Shown: piece by piece, positions 38,532-45,526 of the stretch | Numbering within the stretch: the stretch's first letter is position 1 | Layout of the letters: every line of letters begins with the position of its first letter | DNA from: Rhodovulum sp. | Lineage (GTDB): Bacteria; Pseudomonadota; Alphaproteobacteria; Rhodobacterales; Rhodobacteraceae | Direction of reading: 5' to 3' | Assembly: GCA_020637615.1 (NCBI GenBank) | Contig: JACKKC010000015.1 | Location: 10,578-74,577 of the forward strand | Length of the DNA stretch: 64,000 bases | Position numbers and translations under genes: made by a program | Notes under the pieces: model-generated | The model's input: the letters and a program-made list of their open reading frames with translations, nothing else | Told to the model about the DNA's origin: nothing | Database searches by the model: none

Positions 38532-38990
38532 TTAGGTGACGGCGATGATGTCTTCCTTGGTCATGGAGCCGGGGACGATGGTGATCGGCACGCGCAGCTC
38601 GCCGATGCGGCGGCCGGTCAGCGCGGTGACGAGCAGGCCGGGGCCGCCGTTCTCGGTGCCGGCGCCGAGCACCACGACGCCGATCTCGGGGTTCTCCTTG
38701 AGATGCTTGAGCACCGCGTCGACCTTGTCGCCCTCGCGGATGGCGAGCGAGGGGGTGACGCCCTCGCGTTTCTCCATGCGGTCCTTGAAGACCTGGAAAT
38801 GCGCCTCGATCTTCTCGTGCGCCTCGGCCCGCATCACGTCGGCCACGCCCATGAAATGCTGGAATTCCTCGGGCGAGACGATGGCGAGGATCTCGACGCC
38901 GCCGCCGGTCTTGGCGGCCCGGATCGCGGCGTAGCGCATGGCGTTCAGCATCTCGGGCGTGTCGTCGAGGATGATCAGGAACTTGCGCAT
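38532..38990 (-). CDS. Universal stress protein family
   Basis: 152 residues, a single Usp domain. Starts with KFLIILDDTPEMLNAMRYA, and the C-terminal nucleotide-loop region reads VVLGAGTENGGPGLLVTALT followed by RVPITIVPG, a variant of G-x2-G-x9-G-S/T. Whether ATP is bound is unclear because the loop departs from the standard motif. It is upstream of nfu with about 90 bp between them, matching the common Rhodobacterales order trpS-usp-nfu. Confidence 0.87.
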   Translation of the reverse strand: MRKFLIILDDTPEMLNAMRYAAIRAAKTGGGVEILAIVSPEEFQHFMGVADVMRAEAHEKIEAHFQVFKDRMEKREGVTPSLAIREGDKVDAVLKHLKENPEIGVVVLGAGTENGGPGLLVTALTGRRIGELRVPITIVPGSMTKEDIIAVT

Positions 38991-39221
38991 GCGTCTCCCC
39001 CTTGGCCTGCGCGATCATCTGCGATGCCCGCCGGGATCGCAAGCCGGGTGACGGCGGGCCTGCGCGCCCGGCCGCCGAGGTTTGCCTGGCCGGGGCGGGC
39101 GTGGTATACACTTAATACGATCGGGCGCCCGCGGTTCAATTTCGGGACCGTGCTCGGGGCGACCGGTCACCGCGATCGTTTGAAGATCACCCGGATGCCG
39201 ATTCAACGAAAGAGCATAGCC

Positions 39222-39884
39222 ATGACATCCTTCCCCCGCCTCGCGACCCTCATGCTGTCGGTCGCTGCCCTGACCGCCTGCACCACGATCTTTTCCGACG
39301 ATTTCGAAGCCGATCCCGTCGGCGGCAGCCCGCTCGCCGCGCCCACGGGGCCGCCTGCGGGCGACAGTGTCGCCACCCAGACCAGCGCCGGGAACTCGGC
39401 CACCGTGAGCAATGGCGCGCCGCTCGACGGCGCCCATTCGCTGGTGCTGCAGGGGCCGAGCGCCGGCAGCCGGCCGCGCGTGATCCTGACCGCGGCCTCG
39501 CATCCCGACAACGGCAAGCCGATCCTGACGCGGTTCAGGGGGCAGCTCGCCCCGGGCGCGAGCGCGCAGATCAACATGAGCTCGGGCGGGCCGTTCTGGG
39601 CGCTCCAGATCGAGCTTTCGGGCGGCACGGTGACCGCGAACGGCGTGAATGTCGGAACCTATGTAGAGGGCGGGACCCACGAGGTCTTCATCAACTTGTT
39701 CCCGACCGGCGATTTCTGGCGTTTCACCATGACAGGCGAGGCCAATGTGCCCGACAACGTCGGCGGGCCGCTGCCGCATCCCGGGGATTTCCCGGGCGAC
39801 AGTTTCGGCGCCGTGATCGAGCTTCAGGCCCCCGGTGCCGAGACCTACCGGCTGGACAACATCACGATGAACCAGCAGACCTGA
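39222..39884 (+). CDS. Putative outer-surface lipoprotein of unknown function
   Basis: 220 residues with a lipoprotein signal (LMLSVAALTAC, lipobox LTAC, Cys20). The mature region is Gly/Pro/Ser-rich with a beta-sandwich look: FSDDFEADPVGGSPLA, then RFRGQLAPGASAQINMSSGG and a C-terminal EVFINLFPTGDFWRFTM. It resembles 'LamG/concanavalin-like' lectin folds only in general. No defined family recognised. It stands alone between divergent usp and convergent trpS, an insertion into the usual trpS-usp order. The upstream in-frame ATG at 39195 is less likely. Confidence 0.75.
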   Translation: MTSFPRLATLMLSVAALTACTTIFSDDFEADPVGGSPLAAPTGPPAGDSVATQTSAGNSATVSNGAPLDGAHSLVLQGPSAGSRPRVILTAASHPDNGKPILTRFRGQLAPGASAQINMSSGGPFWALQIELSGGTVTANGVNVGTYVEGGTHEVFINLFPTGDFWRFTMTGEANVPDNVGGPLPHPGDFPGDSFGAVIELQAPGAETYRLDNITMNQQT

Positions 39885-39885
39885 C

Positions 39886-39904
39886 GCCGTCTTCGGGCTT
39901 TTTT
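39886..39904 (+). terminator. Terminator after the lipoprotein gene
   Basis: GCC-GTCTTCG-GGC followed directly by TTTTTT, starting 2 bases after the stop. The stem is short (3-4 bp) but the U-run is the clearest in the window. Confidence 0.5.
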
Positions 39905-40095
39905 CGGACCGGCGCCCGTTGCCGTTGTCGGTGGAGCCTTCCCTTCGCGGTTTTGGCTTCAGACAAATCCGCGCGCGCCTGCCTGCCCCCCGGCAGGCGC
40001 GACAAGCGCGCCCGCCCAGGCAGTCGCACGCGGATTACCCACCGGCGGTGAAACTCAACCCCCCTCGGCCTCCGCGCTCGCGCGCTGCTGCCGAC

Positions 40096-40132
40096 GAACC
40101 GGCGCGAGGCAATGCCTCGCTTTTGCCGGTTC
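40096..40132 (+). terminator. Compound hairpin between convergent genes
   Basis: Inner stem GCGAGG/CCTCGC followed by TTTT, nested inside the 8-bp outer stem GAACCGGC/GCCGGTTC. It is 57 bp past the trpS stop on the minus strand and acts for either direction. Confidence 0.45.
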
Positions 40133-40188
40133 GGGGTGTCCCTGGGCCGATCGGTTTACCCGGATATCATACCGCCGGCGCGGGCGGG

Positions 40189-41217
40189 TCAGATCTGGCG
40201 GCTGCGGACCAGGCCGACGATCTCGTAGGTGCGCGCCAGGATCGGCTCGGCGATCGCGGCGGCGCGGTCGGCGCCGTCGCCGAGGATGCGGTCGATCTCG
40301 GCGGGGTCGGCCATGAGCTCGGTCATGCGCGCGGTGATCGGCCCGAGGCGGGCGACCGCGAGTTCGGCCAGCGCCGGCTTGAAGACCGAGAACGGCGCCC
40401 CGGCGAATTCCTCCAGCACGGTCTCGGGCGGCTGTTCCGCGAGCGCGGCATAGATGGTGAGGAGGTTGCGCGCTTCGGGGCGGTCGGCGAGCAGGGTCAG
40501 GCTGTCGGGCAGCGGCTCGGCATCGGTGCGCGCCTTGCGGATCTTCTGGGCGATGGTGTCGGCATCGTCGCTGAGGTTGATGCGGCTCATGTCCGAGGGA
40601 TCGGATTTCGACATCTTCTTCGAGCCGTCGCGCAGGGACATGACCCGCGTCGCCGCGCCCTCGATGATCGGCTCGGCCAGCGGGAAGAACGGCGTGCCGA
40701 AATCGTGGTTGAACTTGGCCGCGATGTCGCGGGTCAGCTCCACATGCTGCTTCTGGTCCTCGCCCACCGGCACATGGGTGGCGTGGTAGACGAGGATGTC
40801 GGCCGCCATCAGGTTGGGATAGACATAGAGCCCGGCGCTCGCCGCCTCCCGGTCCTTGCCGGCCTTGTCCTTGAACTGGGTCATGCGGTTCAGCCAGCCG
40901 AGCCGCGCCACGCAGTTGAAGATCCAGGCGAGCTCGGCATGGGCCGGCACCTGGGACTGGTTGAAGAGGATCGAGCGCGCGGGGTCGAGGCCGCAGGCGA
41001 GATAGGCCGCCGCCAGCTCCCGCGTGGCATGGGCGAGCTTGGCCGGGTCCTGCCAGACGGTGATCGCGTGCAGGTCGACGACGCAGTAGATCGTCTCGAG
41101 CCCCTCGTCCTGCATCGCCACCCAGCGGCGCAGCGCTCCGAGGTAATTGCCGAGCGTCAGGTTGCCCGAGGGCTGGGCGCCGGAGAAGACGCGGGGCTCG
41201 AATTTCGGCTCGGACAT
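40189..41217 (-). CDS. trpS: Tryptophan-tRNA ligase
   Basis: 342 residues, class I aminoacyl-tRNA synthetase charging tRNA-Trp. The HIGH-equivalent is SGAQPSGNLTLGNYLGALRR near residues 10-30, and the KMSKS loop is KKMSKSDPSDMSRI (about 198-211). VVDLHAITVW and IFNQSQVPAH are family landmarks. Full length, ATG at 41217. It is divergent from the rhomboid-like gene with 76 bp between starts. Confidence 0.96.
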   Translation of the reverse strand: MSEPKFEPRVFSGAQPSGNLTLGNYLGALRRWVAMQDEGLETIYCVVDLHAITVWQDPAKLAHATRELAAAYLACGLDPARSILFNQSQVPAHAELAWIFNCVARLGWLNRMTQFKDKAGKDREAASAGLYVYPNLMAADILVYHATHVPVGEDQKQHVELTRDIAAKFNHDFGTPFFPLAEPIIEGAATRVMSLRDGSKKMSKSDPSDMSRINLSDDADTIAQKIRKARTDAEPLPDSLTLLADRPEARNLLTIYAALAEQPPETVLEEFAGAPFSVFKPALAELAVARLGPITARMTELMADPAEIDRILGDGADRAAAIAEPILARTYEIVGLVRSRQI

Positions 41218-41293
41218 GGCCTCGTCGTCTCGTCTGGTCTATGGATGCGCGCGCTTATTGCCGTTGCGCCGCGCCCCGTCAACAGGAGCCCCG

Positions 41294-41980
41294 ATGCCGC
41301 CATCCGGTCCTTTCCAGCGCCTGCCGGCTCTGGTGGTGGCGCTGACGCTGGCCATCCTCGCGATCGAGGCGGCGTTGCAACTCGGGGCCCATGGGCTGAT
41401 CGGCGGGCCGCAGGCGGCGGGCTGGCGCCTGGCGGCGATGACGCGGTTCGGCTTCTCCGCGCCGCTCTTCGACTACATGGTCGAGACCCGGGAGCCGACG
41501 GCGGACGGGCTGTTGCGGTTCGTCAGCTATCCGGCGGTGCATTCCGGCGCGATGCACGCGATCTTCGGCGCCGTGCTGCTGGCGGCGCTGGGCAAGGCGG
41601 TCTCGGAGCGGTTCTCGCAGGCCGCCATGGCCGGGATCCTGCTGGCGGGCGCCGTCGCCGGCGCGCTGGCCTACGGGTTCCTGCTCGACAGCCGCGTGCT
41701 GCTGGTCGGGGTCTACCCGGCGGTCTATGCGCTGATCGGCGCCTTCAGCTGGTGGCTCTTCACCATGCCGGAGAGTGAAGCGCGCGGAAGGATCGCGGCC
41801 TTCCGGCTGATCGGGATGCTGGCGGGCCTTCAGCTGCTCTTCCGGCTGCTGATCGGCGGCGGCGACGAATGGGTGGCGCATCTGGCGGGTTTCGCCGCCG
41901 GCTTCGCACTCGCCCCCCTGCTCGCCCCGGACGGCGGCGCGCGGCTGCGCCGCTGGCGGGACCGGGCGCGGCAGCGGTAG
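41294..41980 (+). CDS. Rhomboid-like membrane protein lacking the catalytic serine
   Basis: 228 residues with six predicted membrane segments and the rhomboid layout: a first segment at about 12-30, VHSGAMHAIFGAVLLAALG (83-101) matching the conserved H-x4-H loop and segment 2, and the final-segment histidine in EWVAHLAGFAAGF (His196). Where active rhomboids have GxSG, this one reads GVYPAVYALIG (139-149), so the nucleophile serine is replaced by Tyr141. It is probably a pseudoprotease. AGGAGCCCCG precedes the ATG. It sits between trpS and the ATP-grasp gene. Confidence 0.8.
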   Translation: MPPSGPFQRLPALVVALTLAILAIEAALQLGAHGLIGGPQAAGWRLAAMTRFGFSAPLFDYMVETREPTADGLLRFVSYPAVHSGAMHAIFGAVLLAALGKAVSERFSQAAMAGILLAGAVAGALAYGFLLDSRVLLVGVYPAVYALIGAFSWWLFTMPESEARGRIAAFRLIGMLAGLQLLFRLLIGGGDEWVAHLAGFAAGFALAPLLAPDGGARLRRWRDRARQR

Positions 41981-42074
41981 GCAGCCGATTTGCAGCCGGG
42001 CCGCTCCGGGCCGTTCCCCAGCATCGAGGGCTTGGGTATAAGGACGCGGCCGGGCGGCAGCGGGGTCGGAGCGG

Positions 42075-43184
42075 ATGGATCACGGGAGGCGGTTTCGCCT
42101 GCGAATGGCCGGCTTTTCCGACGAGGAGATCCTGATCTTCGGGCTCATGGACTGCCCGGAGGAAAGCGTGATGGACTTCATTTCGAAGGAGCTCAACAGG
42201 CGGGTGCTGCGACCGCATCTGAACGGGCCTCAACGTCACGTGCTGGCGGACAAATGGGCCACGCAGGCGCTTCTCGCCTCGATCGGGGTGCCGGTTCCGA
42301 AGCTTTACGGCCTCTATCATCCACGGCTCGGCATGACCGCTGCCGGTGAGCCGCTGACGACGCCGCATGAATGCGCCGAACTGATCCGCGGCGAGCTGCC
42401 CTGCCGGCTGTTTCTCAAGCCGCGCGGCGGCCAGCAGGGGCAGGATGTGCGGGTGGTGGATGTTGCCCCGGACCCCGACGGAATCCCCTGCGCCTCGAGC
42501 GCCGCGGGAACGCAGAGCCTCGCGGCATTTCTCGACGCGCTGCCGATGGAGGCTGGCGAGGGGCATGGCCGGTCCTGCGAGGGCTACCTGGTGCAAGGGT
42601 TCATCGAGCAGCATCCGGCGGTCGCCGCCTTCAACCCCTGGTCGGTCAATACGGTGCGGATCATCACGTTTCGCAGGCTGAGCGGCGAGGTGACCATCGA
42701 CGCCGCATTCCTTCGCACCGGCCGCGCCGGCGCGCAGATAGACAACTGGTCGCAGGGCGGGCTGGTCGCGGATGTGGACCTTGCGACCGGCGCGGTCACC
42801 AGGGCGTTCGGGTCGCTGAAGCACGAAGCGCCTCGACGGGTCGCGACACATCCCGACAGCGGCGTGGCCTTCGAGGGCTTCGTGCTGCCGGACTGGCCGC
42901 GCGCCCTGGACGCGTGCAGCAAGGCGGCGCGGGTCTTCTCGGGGGTGCGCTGGATCGGCTGGGACGTGGCGATGACACCCGCAGGCCCGGTGATCGTGGA
43001 GGGCAACTCCGACTGGTCTATCGCGACGCAGCTGGTCAACGGCGCCTATCTCGGGCCCGGCCGGCGCGCGGAACTGGAGCGCGAGATCGCGCTGCCTGAC
43101 CGCTTGCCGAGCCTGCCGCGTGCGTTCGCGCGGGTCGTCAGACGGGAGTTGCGGCGCGGCCGGCGGTGGGTGCTTCGTGGCTGA
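42075..43184 (+). CDS. ATP-grasp protein (sugar-transfer-associated type)
   Basis: 369 residues. The family joins a carboxylate to an amine or thiol through an acyl phosphate. ATP-binding lysines are likely Lys60 (ADKWATQALL) and Lys115 (FLKPRGGQQGQDV). The catalytic end has SVNTVRIITFR, AFLRTGRAGAQIDNWSQGG and the Mg-binding IVEGNSDW. This matches the 'sugar-transfer associated ATP-grasp' group found in glycan loci, not glutathione or lysine ligases. No glycosyltransferase is next to it here. The stop overlaps the GTG of the QueC-like gene, so the two products are coupled. An internal ATG at 42105 is an alternative start. Confidence 0.82.
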   Translation: MDHGRRFRLRMAGFSDEEILIFGLMDCPEESVMDFISKELNRRVLRPHLNGPQRHVLADKWATQALLASIGVPVPKLYGLYHPRLGMTAAGEPLTTPHECAELIRGELPCRLFLKPRGGQQGQDVRVVDVAPDPDGIPCASSAAGTQSLAAFLDALPMEAGEGHGRSCEGYLVQGFIEQHPAVAAFNPWSVNTVRIITFRRLSGEVTIDAAFLRTGRAGAQIDNWSQGGLVADVDLATGAVTRAFGSLKHEAPRRVATHPDSGVAFEGFVLPDWPRALDACSKAARVFSGVRWIGWDVAMTPAGPVIVEGNSDWSIATQLVNGAYLGPGRRAELEREIALPDRLPSLPRAFARVVRRELRRGRRWVLRG

Positions 43185-43971
43185 TCGCGGCGCCGCGGCC
43201 GTCGCTCCGGGGCGCCGGCGACACGAGGTTCTCTGGACCGCCGGCTGGGATTCGACCTTCCGGGTGCTCGACCTGATCTCCGGTTCCGATGCTCTCGTGC
43301 AACCCTATTACGTCGTCGACCCCGGGCGCCGGTCGCATCGCATGGAACTGGCGCGCATGGCCGAGATCGTCGCGGCGGTGGCGGCGCGGGGCTGGCCGGG
43401 CCGGCTGGAACTGCCAGAAGTGGTGGAGATGCCGGACACCGGCCGGCATCCCGACATCCGCGCGGCCTGGGCGACGCTCCACGACGGGATCGGCCTCGGG
43501 TCGCAGTACGAATGGCTCGCCTGCTTCGCGCGCGACCGCGACCTGCGCGGCCTGGAACTCGGGGTCGTCGCGGGCGGGAGCAAGACCGAGACCTTCCTGC
43601 GTCCCCGGGTGGTCCGGCGCATGGAGGCGGGGCGCGAGGTGACGGTCTTCGACCGCGAGGGGGAGCCGGGTGCGGTGCTCTTCGAGCGGATGACCTTTCC
43701 GCTGCTGGCGACCAGCAAGGCGCGCATGGGCGAGATCGCCGCCGAGCGCGGTTTCCGCGACCTGCTGGAGCGCTCGTGGTTCTGCCACGACCCGCTGCTC
43801 GGGCGCTATCCCTGCGGCCAGTGCGTGCCCTGCCGCGATGCCACAAGCCGCGGCCTCGCCTATCGGCTGGGGTGGCGCGGCCGGGCCATCGCGCTCCTGC
43901 CCGGCCGGCTGTCGGGGCTGGTGCGGAAGGGGCGACGCCGGCTGCGCCAGCGGAGCCGGCCGGAACGGTGA
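43177..43971 (+). CDS. QueC-like PP-loop ATPase of unknown substrate
   Basis: 264 residues from a GTG overlapping the ATP-grasp stop by 8 bp. The N-type ATP pyrophosphatase loop is LWTAGWDSTFR (T21-T27), a variant of SGGxDS. A C-terminal zinc-type cysteine set, Cys203, Cys213, Cys216 and Cys219 (RYPCGQCVPCRDA), is spaced as in 7-cyano-7-deazaguanine synthase. The rest departs from QueC, and no other queuosine gene is nearby. It probably activates a carboxylate or amide by adenylation for its ATP-grasp partner. It converges on murJ, 4 bp between stops. Confidence 0.8.
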   Translation: MADRGAAAVAPGRRRHEVLWTAGWDSTFRVLDLISGSDALVQPYYVVDPGRRSHRMELARMAEIVAAVAARGWPGRLELPEVVEMPDTGRHPDIRAAWATLHDGIGLGSQYEWLACFARDRDLRGLELGVVAGGSKTETFLRPRVVRRMEAGREVTVFDREGEPGAVLFERMTFPLLATSKARMGEIAAERGFRDLLERSWFCHDPLLGRYPCGQCVPCRDATSRGLAYRLGWRGRAIALLPGRLSGLVRKGRRRLRQRSRPER

Positions 43972-43975
43972 GCCG

Positions 43976-45526
43976 TCAGGGCGCGCCTCTCCGCAACGCC
44001 GTGCGGATGTCGGCGCCGCGGATGGCGCCGGTGGCAATAACTGCCGCGCCGTAGCTTGCGGCGCCGAGGCCGACCAGCAACGCGAGCGCGCCGTAGCGGA
44101 GATAGTCGGTGGCGAGCGCCTCGCCGAGCCAGGCAGCGCCGGCGGCGAGGACCACGCCCATGACCAGGCAGGAGAGCGCAATCCGGGGCAGGGCCCGCTT
44201 CAGCCGCGCGTCGATCGCCGCGGCGCCGTCGAGGGACCGGGTGCCGCGCCAGAGCTGGGCGAGCATGACCCAACCCGCCACCGTGGTGCCGAGTGCGGCT
44301 GCGGCAAAGCCGATGAAGGGCGCGAGGCCGAGCGCGACGCCTGCGTTGACCAGCATGGCATGGACCGCATAGCGGAACGGCGTGCGCGTGTCTTCGCGGG
44401 CGTAATAGACCGGCGAGATGACTTTCTGCAGCACGAAGGCCGGCAGGCCGGCACCATAGATCGCCACCGCGAGCGCCGTGGCGAGTGTGTCGTCGGGACC
44501 GAAGGCGCCGCGCTGGAAGAGCACCGCCACGATCGGCACGGGGATCACCATGAGCGCGAGCGCGGCCGGCAGGGTCAGGGCGAGGGTGAATTCGGTGGCG
44601 CGGTTCACGGCGCTTCGGCCGCCCTCCAGGTCCCCGGCGCGGAGCCGGCGCGCGAGGTCGGGCAGGAGCACCACGCCGATCGCGAGCCCCACCACGCCGA
44701 GCGGCAGCTGGTAGAGCCGGTCGGCATAGGAGAGCCAGGCCACGGCCCCGTCGAAGAAGGATCCCACCTGGCGGCCGACCAGCAGGTTGATCTGCACGAC
44801 GCCGCCCGCGAGCATGGCGGGCGCCGCGACCACGGCGAGCCGGCGCATCTCGGGCGTCAGCCGCGGCCGCACCGGCCGGATCGGGAAGCCGGCGCGCCCG
44901 ACGCCCCACCAGACCAGGGCGAGCTGGGCGATGCCGGCGACCGGCACCGACCAGATCTGCCAGAGGCCGATGTTGCCGCCGGTCCAGTAGCCGATCAGCA
45001 GGAAGGCGATCATCACCAGGTTCATCAGGATCGGCGCCGCGGCGGCGAGCGCGAAGCGGCCGAGCGCGTTCAGCACGCCGCTCAGGAGCGCCGTCAGCGA
45101 GATGAAGACGATGTAGGGGAAGGCGATGCGGCCGTGGGTGACGCTGAGCTCGAAACGGATATCGCCGTGAAAGCCGCTCGCCATGGCCAGCACCAGCCAG
45201 GGCATCGCCATGATGCCCACGAGGGTGAAGACGATCAGGAAGGCGCCGAGGTTCGACAGCGCGTCGCGCGCGAAGCCCGCGGCATCCTCCCCGGCCTCAA
45301 GCCGCTTGGCGAACATCGGCACGAAGGCGATGTTGAAGGCGCCCTCGGCGAAGAAGCGGCGGAACATGTTCGGCAGGGTGAAGGCGATGAGGAAGGCCTG
45401 GGCCACCGGCCCGGCCCCGAGCAGGGCGGCCATCAGCACGTCGCGGGCCAGCCCGAGAATGCGGCTGAGCATGGTCCAGCCGCCCACGGTCAGGAAGGCC
45501 GGCAGGAGGCGGATCGGGCGGATCAA
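43976..45526 (-). CDS. murJ: Lipid II flippase
   Basis: 516 residues with about 14 membrane segments (MviN/MurJ family), moving the peptidoglycan precursor lipid II across the inner membrane. Clear family stretches are GWTMLSRILGLARDVLMAAL, AFLIAFTLPNMFRRFFAEGAF, AGGVVQINLLVGRQVGSF and YYAREDTRTPFRYA. It overlaps glnD by 4 bp, the usual order in Rhodobacterales. Confidence 0.95.
   Translation of the reverse strand: MIRPIRLLPAFLTVGGWTMLSRILGLARDVLMAALLGAGPVAQAFLIAFTLPNMFRRFFAEGAFNIAFVPMFAKRLEAGEDAAGFARDALSNLGAFLIVFTLVGIMAMPWLVLAMASGFHGDIRFELSVTHGRIAFPYIVFISLTALLSGVLNALGRFALAAAAPILMNLVMIAFLLIGYWTGGNIGLWQIWSVPVAGIAQLALVWWGVGRAGFPIRPVRPRLTPEMRRLAVVAAPAMLAGGVVQINLLVGRQVGSFFDGAVAWLSYADRLYQLPLGVVGLAIGVVLLPDLARRLRAGDLEGGRSAVNRATEFTLALTLPAALALMVIPVPIVAVLFQRGAFGPDDTLATALAVAIYGAGLPAFVLQKVISPVYYAREDTRTPFRYAVHAMLVNAGVALGLAPFIGFAAAALGTTVAGWVMLAQLWRGTRSLDGAAAIDARLKRALPRIALSCLVMGVVLAAGAAWLGEALATDYLRYGALALLVGLGAASYGAAVIATGAIRGADIRTALRRGAP

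Larger units (their letters stand above)
39885..40188. other. Gene-free interval with hairpins between a lipoprotein gene and trpS
   Basis: 304 bp without a gene. It holds the short terminator-like site at 39886-39904, a perfect 10-bp stem (39974-39983 with 39992-40001), and a compound structure at 40096-40132 in which an outer 8-bp stem GAACCGGC/GCCGGTTC encloses an inner GCGAGG/CCTCGC stem and TTTT. These are likely transcription ends for both convergent genes. Confidence 0.55.

Noticed and set aside
43177..43971. Annotation as true QueC
   Set aside because: The PP-loop is altered (TAGWDST) and similarity outside the loop and cysteines is weak, with no queuosine genes nearby.
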